Origin: Sarcocystis neurona
Taxonomy: Eukaryota > Apicomplexa > Conoidasida > Eucoccidiorida > Sarcocystidae
Direction: 5' to 3'
Assembly: GCA_000727475.1 (NCBI GenBank)
Contig: KL647304.1
Coordinates: forward strand, 908,272 to 972,271
DNA: 64,000 bases
This document shows, piece by piece, positions 25,989 through 37,500 of the stretch (positions are counted from its first letter, which is position 1; each line of letters begins with the position of its first letter). Below the pieces are notes generated by a model. That model searched no databases, had not been told where the DNA came from, and saw nothing but the letters and a program-made list of their open reading frames with translations. A program made the position numbers and the translations under genes.

Positions 25989-28682
25989 GCTACCCACCCA
26001 CAGCGTTGTATCAACAAAGGGACTATTCGGTGTTCAGTGTCCAACACATGATACGAGTCCTTGAAGCCTTAGGATGCACGTTTTTCATGTCTGCATGCAG
26101 ATATATGCGGAGCGCAGATATACATGCACGGGCACGCATTCCGTCACCCTGTTCTCTGGTGTGCATATTCCTCATTGCTCAACGGTCGTGCAATTCTTGT
26201 TGTGTTGGGCTATCTTTTCTGGGCCGTGGCTGCAGTTTGTCACACACGGTTTCTCGTGAAGTGCGCCCGCTTGTGCAACTTTATTTCTCGCGAAAGCACG
26301 TTCCCCCGAAATTGTTTTCTATAGAAGTGTATTATGTTGTTCCTGAGAGACCTTTTGTGGTTTTCCACATGTTGTCCCCATTTCTTGCTAACTCTCACAG
26401 CACTTGCATATAGTTGGCATCGGACATGTGAGTGTATCGGTGTGCGCTGCGGTATTTGCGTGTTTTTGCCGGATTTACTCGTGCACGTCTGCACTTTGTA
26501 AATATATGTGATTTTGGACGTGACTCGAAAGACGCACATGTATACATTGAAAACACTAGAGCAGTCTAGTGGGCTAGGAGAGGCACGCCAGGGTCTTCCG
26601 GCACTCTGCGTCACACCCTAATCAGGTCAAAATGGAACTGTGAAGCGAAAACTTCTACCAGTCGACCACCTGTAGATATGCACATACGCGGATAGCATCT
26701 GTACATATATTCCTTTGTGTACCAGCAGAATTTGTCCAACAAATGCCACAACCGTCGACTGCTGTGGAGCTTTCTGAGTCAAGAATAGCTAAACCTCACA
26801 AGGTTTATCTCTGTTTGTCCTCAGCAGCACCAGTCCCTGATGGATACGAACGAGGATACAGATAACATACGAGAGCCCACCACCAGGTTGCAAGTGCTGT
26901 TGCTATGATGTAAGAGAGCTCTTCAATATGCCGATCAAAAGTCTTACGCGGAGACTGACAACAAATGTATCCCGTAAGATCTTCTGGTTCTGTACCCGTA
27001 CAGATTTCGTATCCTATCCCGCTACAAGCTTCCACCGAAAATGCCACCCAGAGCTGGGGTTTAAATCATGACGAGTGTGAGGGCACGTGTTGAAAATGTA
27101 GCACGCAGCAGTGTAGGCAGTGCAGATACACACACACACACACAGACGTTACACGGGAAGCTGATGGGGACTTGTGTACTCTTCGCGGTTACTTGTTCAT
27201 TGTGGTCGCGCTCTCACCCTGAGTGGCACGGCACAAAAAAGCGGATTTTCTCATAGAACTGCGACCGCCGTCGCGTTATCGATGGCAGCTGGTACGCTCT
27301 TGAACACTGTCTACTCCTTTACTGCTGAAAGAAAAATGAGAGTTGTGCCGGTAGCACTTGTGTACTCGACACGTCACTACATGCGCACACAGTCATGAAA
27401 CGCTTCTTTGCTTGCCGGCCAAAGGGCGTATACCCAGACGGTCGGTCAACACACCTCTTTCTGCGGATACTCGTGTGCGTCCCGTACGTAGGTGCGACTC
27501 CGTGTCAGTCAACTTTTTAAGCGTGCGGAGCCTCTCTGAATCCTCCTACTGGTGTGCAACATTAGGCACAAGAGAGCACGACAGCACGCGCCCTGTGGTT
27601 CTGAACAGCTACGCACCCGCGGCACCTTTCAAACGTGTGTATGCCTGCGTGCTGACGGGCAGGCCTACACCCTTACACATGCGTGTACATATCCCAAATG
27701 GATTCTACGACGGCAGGGGGCCCGATGCTAATGATTTCCGCCAACTGAGTCGTTCAGTGCAAAGGAAGTAAACTGAAGTTCTTGACAGGGATAGGATAAA
27801 CACTTGTAACGTTTGATGATATTGCATTCAACTGTAAAGAAGTTGAGTAAGTTTTTCGTTTCCGGTTCCCACACCAACTGCGATTTTTTGTTTGCCATTG
27901 TGGGATCTTCCCACCGTAGCGTTCCACGCTTAAGAATTCGTTCGTAACAGTGTCACAAACATGCCTCTTAAAGAGTGAACATTTCTTCTCGTTTTCTTCG
28001 CCCGCCTTCTTGTACTCCCCTGAGCTGTTGCAGTGGGCAAAAGACACTTTGAAGAGTCGGTCTCGCTTTTGTGCACGTGGCTGTCGGTGCGCAGTTTAAT
28101 CCGCACCAACACATACGTATACATATATATATATTATGTATATACATTCTCGCCAAAGCGTGACCTGTTCATCCACGCATGCCTGCACACGCACACACAC
28201 ACACACACACACAGACACAGACACACACACACACAGACACACAGACACACGCACACACACACAGACACACACACAGACACACACACACACGCACACACAC
28301 ACAGACACAGACACACACAGACACAGACACACACAGACACACACACACACACACACAGAGATTCTTTGTTGTGACTTTACAGCCGCCGTGACTTCTAAAC
28401 TCCAACTGATTCGACGGTTGTTGAGGACACGGCTTAGCCCTTCCAGTTTGCCACGAAAAAGCGCAGGAAACCCTTTGCGGAGTGTGCTGTGCAAACCGTT
28501 GCATACGGACTACACTCCTAATTCATGCGTGCGCTATCCTCTCGGTCGTATTCTGTGCAGAATAACGTGAGACAAGTGGATTCTGTGCACAGCTCGCTAC
28601 AACTCTCGTCGGTCCACGCGCACTTACACGTGCCTGAGGACGTGGGCGTACGCGGTGAAGGGATAACGCGCTTATCACGTCC
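25989..28682. other. No clear gene
   Basis: Short open frames occur on both strands but none shows family motifs with matching splice sites. The stretch includes the (CA)n tract near 28190-28358. A plus-strand frame at 27358-27771 has no recognisable feature. Confidence 0.4.
28186..28358. repeat. (CA)n / (ACACAG)n microsatellite
   Basis: About 170 bases of ACAC dinucleotides are interrupted at irregular intervals by G, giving ACACAG units. Threonine/histidine frames on plus and valine/cysteine frames on minus over this stretch are repeat artefacts. Confidence 0.95.
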
Positions 28683-29753
28683 ATGCGCCGCCAGCTGCTA
28701 AAAAGTAAAAAGTCTCAGATCTATTCTCTGCAGGTCAGCCACCACGGGTGTGGCGAATATAACCACCTGATATCTGATAATGAAGCTCTCGCCATAATTC
28801 CTTTTTGCAAACTGGACACGGCACTCGTGGCTGGTTACCAAAATAAGGTAACCTGCATGCCATTTTGCGAAAGTTTCTATTTGTTTTGAAATCTCAGTAA
28901 GAGAAAGTCTTTCCTTCGCGTGACAACAGCAGTTTTTCCGAGCGCAACATTGAGGCTGCGCTGAAATCTATAAAGTGCCACGTGTATGTGTGTGTATATC
29001 CATGCGTAAGGCCACCACCAATGGTGTACATCTATTGATGCTACACAGAAGGGGAGACAAGCAGACGCTGAGCGATCATGGTGGTGTTACGGCACACCAA
29101 AGAATTTTACTTACAGGAAAGGAGGGCTAAAAAAAAATTCAACGTAGTAGAGTTTTCTTCCGCAAAATGGTGCCGGTCGTAGAGGGCACAGTGGGTGTCA
29201 GCGGGCGCCGGGTGTCAAACTCCAACGCGTCACTATGTGCTTTCACAGTTGCTCTGTCTTAAGTTTCCGTCAGCTAGTTGCTGCGTCAGCTGGCGTAATC
29301 GGCTATCTTGCACAGACATCGCAGTACATCAGACAGTTGCAAGCATGCGAAGAGCCAGTGCTACCGTTGTCATTTCCATCATACAAGGTGTTACTGGGAC
29401 AGCGAATACCACAGCAGCACGTACATCATTGGCTTTCACTATTCAGGGCAGACGCCTGCAATCAGCGGCTAGACATGGACGCAGGAATGGCTTTGGCCAT
29501 CAGTGTTTCCTTACATATGGTAGACTTCCACTTGTCACCGTATCAGCACGCATCCTCGATACAGAGGTTGAGACCGCACTTGGACGGTGGACACACACAC
29601 ACATATACGAGTACGTCGTTACACGCCGGAGGTGTCGACGGTGTCATAAGGTGCGCGGTAGGATTTCTTTCAATGTGCTTACACACGTCTGAAAGAAACG
29701 CGTACACACGTCTGCACTCAGGTACGTCAAAGCTGACACACCCGCACACGTAA
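28683..29753 (+). CDS. Possible small spliced gene, convergent with the Rad5-like gene
   Basis: The segment 28734-28847 lies between a TCTCTGCAG acceptor and an AAG|GTAACC donor. It reads VSHHGCGEYNHLISDNEAL and on for 38 codons in phase 0. ATG at 28683 is in frame upstream. A second open stretch follows a TTTCACAG acceptor near 29248, but two frames stay open there: one includes YLAQTSQYIRQLQACEEP, the other TVVISIIQGVTGTAN. I could not choose between them by phase or motif. No family is recognised. The 3' end would lie about 100 bases from the stop of the minus-strand Rad5-like gene. Confidence 0.3.
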
Positions 29754-29867
29754 CGACGAACTGTGAGAATGATAGTCGGTCCTCGACGTATCACAAACAA
29801 AAAACCTAGATGTAAACAGACGCCATTATTTATGGCATTGACACCACCAGCTTCTGTGGAGCGCACA

Positions 29868-32800
29868 CTAGAAGGGAGGTTCTTCTACGTCCTCGAGTTC
29901 GAGTCCTGGTCCTGGGTACTTGGTGCGGTCGTAGAATTCCGCCTCCCCCCCAAGTTCCTCGTTCTCGAAGCCGGCGAAAATGCGCTTTAAGTCTTCAAGC
30001 GTCAATTTTCCCCTTTGTCTATTTTCTTCGTACGAAAAGTGCCCTCCTTGTGCCGCCACCACAGGACTGTGCGCAAAGTCCCCCGCCCCGTAAGGAGCGC
30101 TGTAGTCACACGTGTGGCTGGTAGATCCTACTCCTGACGACGTGTCTGCTCTGTGGGCAGTGACGTAAGAAACACGTTTCGCCAGTGGCGGACTGCCTTT
30201 TTCACCGTTGCCAGCAAAACCATTGGCCTGCTCTCGTCTTCTCTCTTCTGCTCGGGGAGACTCTGCGAAGTTCCCGGCCTCTGCAGAAGCAAAATGAGAG
30301 GTCCTCCTCCACTGCTCCTCCGACGATTTCTCGTTCTCACAGGCTCCACGCGCCAACCAGCCTTTAAATTCTTTCAGCTCTTCTAGACGCTCCTCTACCG
30401 TGCGCAGACAGACAAACCGGATGATGTGCACCGGTTTGTCCTGGGGACGTAAAGAGTTCAGCAAAAAAGTGAAATAGCCGACGTAGATGATGACGCGTGT
30501 GACGTCGTGTTGCAGTCGGGAAGTTATAGCACCTCTCCACCGCACCGACACTTAATTTGCAGGGTCGTACACACACGTATACACATACAAAGAGACAAAC
30601 AGAGAAGCATCCCTTGGTAGAGTTCCTACAGTGAGCAGAGGAACCCAATGCAGTTCATCTCAGTCTTTTCAATTGCTTGCGTCACCGCTCTATACTACCT
30701 GTGCTTCTTCCCTGAAGAGTCAAGGTGGTGCCGCAGAAAGTCACGCCTTCCGACGCATGGTCACCAGGTCTGCTTCACCCATTTACAAGCAAGACGCTCC
30801 TGCAACTGCAACGTGGGCGTTGTTGCCGCCATCCGGAAGATGCTGCGGGTTAACTCGCAGCACACTTCTCGCCAATCCATTCCCCCCGCTTCAGCGGCAG
30901 GTAATGGCAAGGCCGCATATAAATGCGGAAGAGAGGAGCGACGTCAACCAGGAGCTATATGCCAAGAGTATCTCTTCCCTATGGCGCACGATCCTCGATA
31001 CATCTGAACACTTGAAAACACTGCTACTATACACACATAAACATTACATACGGGGCCACTCGTAATATCCGGTAGCAGCAGACGATGGACACCAGCATGC
31101 CCACGGGAAGCATCACATACACGTTTACGATCGTCGCCGCATAAAAAGTAATTTGACAACACCAAAGAGAACATATGCATATCTATCTATCAATTTATCT
31201 ATCTATCTGTGTACTAACCTGTATCTATTTATCCACCTATCTATCTATCTATATATATATATATGCATATGGGACAAAAGGATGCCGCATATATTGGCGT
31301 AGTACCGTAGGTGAGTCTTACAGAATATGACTGCTATGACGCAAGGCAATACACAAGTACGTAAGACAGAAGATGAGGAAGACAACAACAGCAAAATTGG
31401 TCACCCAGCTTTTTTCCTCTTGCGACCCGTCGCGGGTCCACTGCGGCTTTGATGAGACGGACGTCAATCATCAAGGAGAAAGAGTTGCGACCGCAGTCAT
31501 CGGCTTCCTCTGCAAGATGTTATTTTGTACACATAAACTTCGTGGAAAGACCAGAAACAAAGAAAGACTCTCCCCGCAACGCAGGCTTTCTAGTCCCTCA
31601 CAGTCGCAGGAGCAGATCGGTGCCGCCCTGCAGCCAACTGACATAAAGTCGCAACTCTTACTATATCACTACTACTACTACTACTACTACTTCTAATCCC
31701 ACTACTACGACTACTACTATTATTACTGTTTTTACTACTACTACTAATAATAATACTAGCACTAAAACTAGCAGTACTAAAACACTAGTACTACTACTAC
31801 TGCTACCACTACTAATACTACTGATACTTCTAGCAGTACTAAAACACTAGTACTACTACTACTGCTACTACTACTACTCCTGCTACTACCACGACTACTA
31901 TTATTACTACTCCTACTATTCTTACTACTACTACTACTGCTCCTAGTACTGAAACACCACTCCTACTACTACTACTGCTACTACTACTACTACCACGGTG
32001 ACGACTACCATCACTACTATTTATACCACTCCTACTACTAATACTACCACAACTGCTGCCACTACAACTATTACGACTACTTTTACAACTTGTGGGGGTA
32101 CAAGCGTGGAAGAAGACCCCAGCAGCTTTATGACAAGAATACAGAACTCACCACTCATATACACTTCTGCCGCCTTCTAATTCTATGAAGACAGAGAGAG
32201 GGAGAGGAAGGGAGCAGACGCATCTATATGCTATTGCATATATGTTTATACAGGTACGTACACAGGTAGTCAAGCAACGTATGTATAGCGGCGTTTCTAT
32301 ACATCTGTGTAAATCTAATACTACCCAGTTCATATATATATATATATATATATATATGCAGCAGCGCTGTATTAGTATCCGTCTTCGTAGCAATTGCGCT
32401 CTAACATACAAAGACATCTATATTCCCTCTCTTATCAGTTAGTTCTCTGATTTCTTCGTGTCTACCTATTTGTATTACGTATCTTTTCAGCTGTCTTTCT
32501 CCTGACTTCTTCATGTCTATACCTATCAGTATAGAAATGCGCTAAGCTTCTCACTTTCGTTCGTAGGTGGCCCCGCTGCTAAATCAGAATCGTCATGTTT
32601 CTTCTATTCCACAGGTCCACAAATGCAAGAGAAGTCTACGGACTATATGGATAGTCGTATGTGCCCTCTCTTTTATCCATGTGTCCTTTAAAGTACACAC
32701 ACACACACATACATACAAGCTCCCCTACGTATTTACGTAGATGTCTGCGTACAGAGACGCAGTCACCTTTGCTGCGGACTGTTTTTCTCTACCTCCGTTG

Positions 32801-34492
32801 CCACCACCGTGTCTCTCTCTGTCACAGAAAGTCCCCGTCTAGTCAGTTCATCTTCGTTTTTCTTCTTCCGCCTCTCTCTAGTCTCCGTCAATGAAAGCTG
32901 TACGGTGGTCAATTCTTCCTCTTCTTTTTCTCTCCCTGCTCTTTCTGCGTCTCTTTCCCTTTTTTCTTTGCTCTCTTTTGGGAGGAAAGTCGTACCTGCC
33001 CGAAGCGCCATATGCGCTTCATAGCCTGGTGCTCAACTTGCGGATTCCACCAGCCGTCCAGCAAATAGCACCGGGTCGCCTTCGTTAAATTAAGCCCGAC
33101 GTTTCCTGCCTTCAGAGAACAAAGCAAGATACTTCCTTTTTCCGCTGATGCCTCTCCCGCTGCAGCAGCGACAGCAACATCCCACCGTCAACAGCAGCAC
33201 CAGCAGCACTTTCGAAGGGACCAACAACAGCGGCAGTCTAACGCAACAGCATCCACAACCAGGGGAGAAGGAAAACCAGCAGCAGATATCACCAACAGCA
33301 GTGGCGACATCGCAGGGCCGTATACCTCACCTGGAGGAGGAGGCGAAGCGTCAGTCACAACACTTCCAGGACGCGCTTTCAGCAGCAGCAGTACAGAGCC
33401 GCAGCAGCAACAAAGTTGCAGCAGCAAGACGACTGACGCAACAGTAGCAAGAATGAAACTACCCACCAACAGGTGAAGCCGTGATGTATGCAGGGCAGCA
33501 GAAACGTCAACAGCAGCACCGTCACGCGTACCGGCTTCCGCAGCAACACCACCCCCTGCGGCAGCAGCAGCAGCAGGACGAGCAGTGGCACCAGCGACGC
33601 AACGGGTGGCGGCAGATCGTCAGCGGCACCAGCATCAGATGCAAAACGACTAACAGCAGCACCGCCAAGGCGAACAACACACCAACACCACCAGCAGCAG
33701 CAGCCCTACAGAAGAAAACATCGGTCAGCATCAGCAACACTGGCAAGATGACGAGCAGCAGCACTCACGACACGGCCAAAAGCAGCACCAGCACCTTTGA
33801 AGTAGGTGTACAAGAAGGATATTCTTTTCCTGCTGCTGTACATTTTTCCTTCTTCTCCCCTTTTTCTCACGAAACGCCTCCGTCCTCTTGCAGCTGCTAT
33901 TTTGCTGCTGCCGTCGCTGTGGCTCCGCTTCTTTTGCACCGCTCTCTCTCACCTCTGCAGCATGTGCCGCTGCTCTCCCAGCTGCTGCGGCTGCTGCTGG
34001 TGCCCTGATCGCTCGGGGTGGGCTGGTGTTCGACGAAGAAGCCTGCAAAGGGGGAAAGCTCCAAATTTCTCCGCGTTCTCCTCGCCTTCTCAAGAAATTG
34101 TTCTCCACGTTGCTGCGGAGGCACGGACAAGCCTGCGTTTAGTCCTGTCTCATCCTCCTCAATGAGACGAGACGGATCCTCTCTCTCTGCTGCTCCTTTT
34201 CTTTCCCAAAACCAGCGTAGCACTTCTTGCCGCTGCTTGCTGCTCATGCTGCCGTCCAAGCGCCGGTACGGCAACAGTCGCCCACGCGTAAGCGACTCTC
34301 CGCAACTTCGTCCGCCGTCCTCTCGTGCTCCTGCTGCCGCTCTTCGTACTGCTGCTCCTACTTGTGCTTCTGCTGCGGCCCACTTCTCCGCTTTGCCTAT
34401 TCGTGCTGCGCCTCCTCTTCCTCCTGCTGCTGCTGCCCCTGCGTCTGCTGCTGCTGTCCCTGCTGCTGTTGTTTGTGCTGCTGCTAGTGCTT

Positions 34493-34523
<31 letters not shown>

Positions 34524-37500
34524 TTGTTTTTCGTATGCCGCGAACCCTTCCTCCATTTTGTCGAGCATCGCAGTCCACTGCGAGAATACGACGCAGCTGC
34601 GGCCGCGCCGAACATCTTCGACGAGAAGTGCGATGGCTGCTTTCATTTTTGTACTGAAGAAGAACGGCGCTGCTGTTTGTATTTCTGCAGAAGTCGTCTT
34701 CTTTGCCTGGGATAATTTTAAGTCAGAATCACTCGTTGCAGAGTCGCGAAGAAGCTGTTGCTCCGCCTCGTTCACCCTTCCAGAAGAGCTGCATGTAGAC
34801 GAAGCGACGCAGGCAGCACCACCACTGGCCTTCGCTGCCGAGCTGCTTCCTGCTGCTGTTGCTGCAGATGCGTCTTCTTCTACTGCTGCTGCTACTCTTT
34901 CTTTTGGAACAGGTCCTGCTGCCACTGATACATGTTCTGCTGCTCTTGCTGCTCCTTCTGCGTCCTCTGCTGCGGCTGCTGCAGAGACGGGAACGCCTCC
35001 CGCGGCTTCCGCAGCAAAGCCAACCCTCTGGTCTGTAGGCGCTCCCACGGCTGATGGAAATAAAGTGAGAGACTTTGCACCTGCTGTTGCTATCCCCAGA
35101 ACGCCTCCTCCTGCTGCTGACAGCTCCGCTTCCACCTGACCTGCTACTACTGCAGCCGCCTCTTTTCGTTGAGACTCAACCTCCCCAGTTTCTTCTTCCC
35201 CAGCTGCTGCTGTGAGATCTGCTGCCCCCGCTACAGATACGCAACTCGCTGTTGCAGCAGCAGCAGCGGCAGCGTCAGAGACGGCATCAGAAGCCGTAAC
35301 TGCTGTTGCCGCTGACGACGGTGGCAGCGCTGCTTCTGCTGCAGCAGCTATTGCCGCTCCTGAAGCAGCTGCCGCTCCTGCCTCTAGAGCAGGAGGAGGC
35401 TCACAAGAGGAGGTAAGAGCAGGAGCAGGAAATGCAGCAAAGGCAGCCGAAGCGGCGGCAGCAGCAGCTGGAAGAGGAAGAGCCTGGATATCTTTGAAAG
35501 TGAACGCTATACGACAGAGAGGGCAGACGTTTCGTCTGCGGTTGAGCAGCAGCAGGGCGCATGCGTAGCAGAGAGTGTGGCAGCAGGTGGTGAGGAGGAC
35601 AGGCTCCGGTGGAAAGTCACAGCAGATGGGACATTCTTCTATTTGTTTCTCTTGAAGAAATTTATGTACAACACCGTTGACGTAGTCAGAGGACGTCTGG
35701 GAAGGGGGGAAGGAAGACACAAAAAAGAAGAAAAGAGACGGAGAAAAGGAGGAAGAAATGTTGGCGGGGACAGCAGGAGAGCGAACGAAGAACAAAAACT
35801 CACCACAGCATCACGCAGGATTCAAAAAAGAGGAATATCTTCTGGTAAGACAGAAACCGAAGAAAGGAAAAATGTGAGTGGATAGAGGAAGAGAAGTGTG
35901 GGGAAGAAAAATGACGCGAGGGGAAAGAAAGGCGCAAAGAAGGAGAAGAAAACTACGCTGGGGCAGAAGACGACCACCGGACACAAACAGACAACGCGAA
36001 CGGGAGTTCATGAGAAGAGAAAGTCCGGACGGGAAGGAAAAGAAAGTCGGGGGGAGAAGCACATCAGAGACAGAGACAGCAAAACGAGAAGACCACAGAA
36101 AAAGAGAGAGACAGAGATAGAGAGGACGAAGAAGAATGCGGTACAGAGGAGACAGAGGAAGAGACACAGAGAGAAAAGGAGCAGAAGCAATATAGAGAGA
36201 AAACAGCAAACTAAAAACAGGAAGTACATCTGTGACTCGTTTATTCGATCCTAAATTTACCTATATATGTCTTTGTTCCCCAGGTAAATGTACAAACATG
36301 TATGTAGTGAGAGCGGTGTACGTACACCACAAGTACGGACGGATGCCTGGGCGGGGAGAGACGAGGAACGAGTAGACGAGGAAGAGAAGGAAAAAGACGG
36401 AGGGGAAGATGAAAAGAAAGCGATGCCGCAAGTAGAAGCTGAGCGAGAGTAGAACTTGTCCCCCAGGTTCGGCGAAGACGCCCAGCAAGAAACGAAACCC
36501 GATGTTCTCATCGCAAGTAAGGAAACCAAAGAAAAGACGATGTGCGGCGCCTCAAAAAGAAGAACAGAGGAAAAGAAGAAGAAAGCACGAAAAACAACGG
36601 GGAGGGACAGAAGTGAAAGGGACGAAAAAGACGCGAGGGACGAAGAAGAAACGCAGAGGAAGGGGACTGCCAAGCTCTCGCTATAAGGACCGAAGTTCTC
36701 CGCATATAGAAAAGGAGGAGCATTTTGATGGGTCGACGGACGCAGAAGGAGAAGAACCTACACAAATACGTGGAAAGCAGCAGAGAGAAACGAACAGCAA
36801 AGCAGGCGGAATAGAGGAGATTGAGACGGAGACAAACCGGGAAACGGAGAACAAGAAAGGAAAGGCAAAAAACCAACCGGAAACAAAGGCGAAGCAGTCA
36901 CACATATGGTCAGCGGGTCGGCTTCACGCAGCTGCCGTGGGCAGGACGCAGCAAAGTTGCAAGTCCGTCACAAAAAAGGGCCAAGCAACATAGAAGGAAA
37001 GTGACGGGCACGGCCTCTGTAGATAACATCCTTCTTCACTACACGTATGTTCGTATCTATCCTCACATATACATATATTTATCGCCTCATACAATTCTGT
37101 ACACCTGTATGTATTTTATGTTCATACATATATCCACGTTCATATGTATATATGAACGTGGATATAGATACACATACCAATCTACGTCCATACATACGAA
37201 TATATCTCTCCGTCTCATCTAGTTATACAATTATATATATACACATATGTATACATCAGTGTCCACATACACATATATCTTTTCGTCCCATTTAATTCGG
37301 TATATATAAATATATGCGTATACATAACCATGAACATATATATGTATATATCTCCTTTTTCATGTGATTGAACACATAGACATATATGCATATATAAGTG
37401 TGTTTATATCTACATATCTATGTGTATGTAGATAGATACTAGGTCTATGAAAAGAAAAAGGTAGATACGTGAACCTGTGCCAAGTAACTGTACATACATA

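Larger units (their letters stand above)
29868..35696 (-). other. RING finger, helicase C-lobe and C-terminal tail of the Rad5-type protein
   Basis: After the acceptor TTCCCAG the frame reads [20 protein letters not shown] and NVCPLC, a complete C3HC4 RING (plus positions about 35520-35630). About 300 Ala-rich residues follow. The C-lobe then reads [14 protein letters not shown] (motif IV), [34 protein letters not shown] (motif V) and [25 protein letters not shown] motif VI with W and F where many relatives have H and I. The next exon gives [19 protein letters not shown], the usual element after motif VI. The tail is rich in Gly, Glu and Ser. Confidence 0.88.

Noticed and set aside
28033..28570. 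Thr/His and Val/Cys frames over the CA repeat
   Set aside because: They are translations of a dinucleotide repeat without other coding signal.
29885..29915. GTTCGAGTCC-like word resembling a tRNA T-arm
   Set aside because: No acceptor stem, D-arm or anticodon arm is found around it, and it lies in the last coding exon of the Rad5-type gene.
34018..35139. Plus-strand frame of 373 codons rich in Ala and Ser
   Set aside because: It is antisense to the RING and helicase exon of the Rad5-type gene, whose frame carries the RING cysteines and motif IV.
35578..36993. Lys/Arg/Glu-rich frames on plus and Ser/Leu/Phe-rich frames on minus
   Set aside because: They follow from the purine skew of the intron and have no motif or splice partner.
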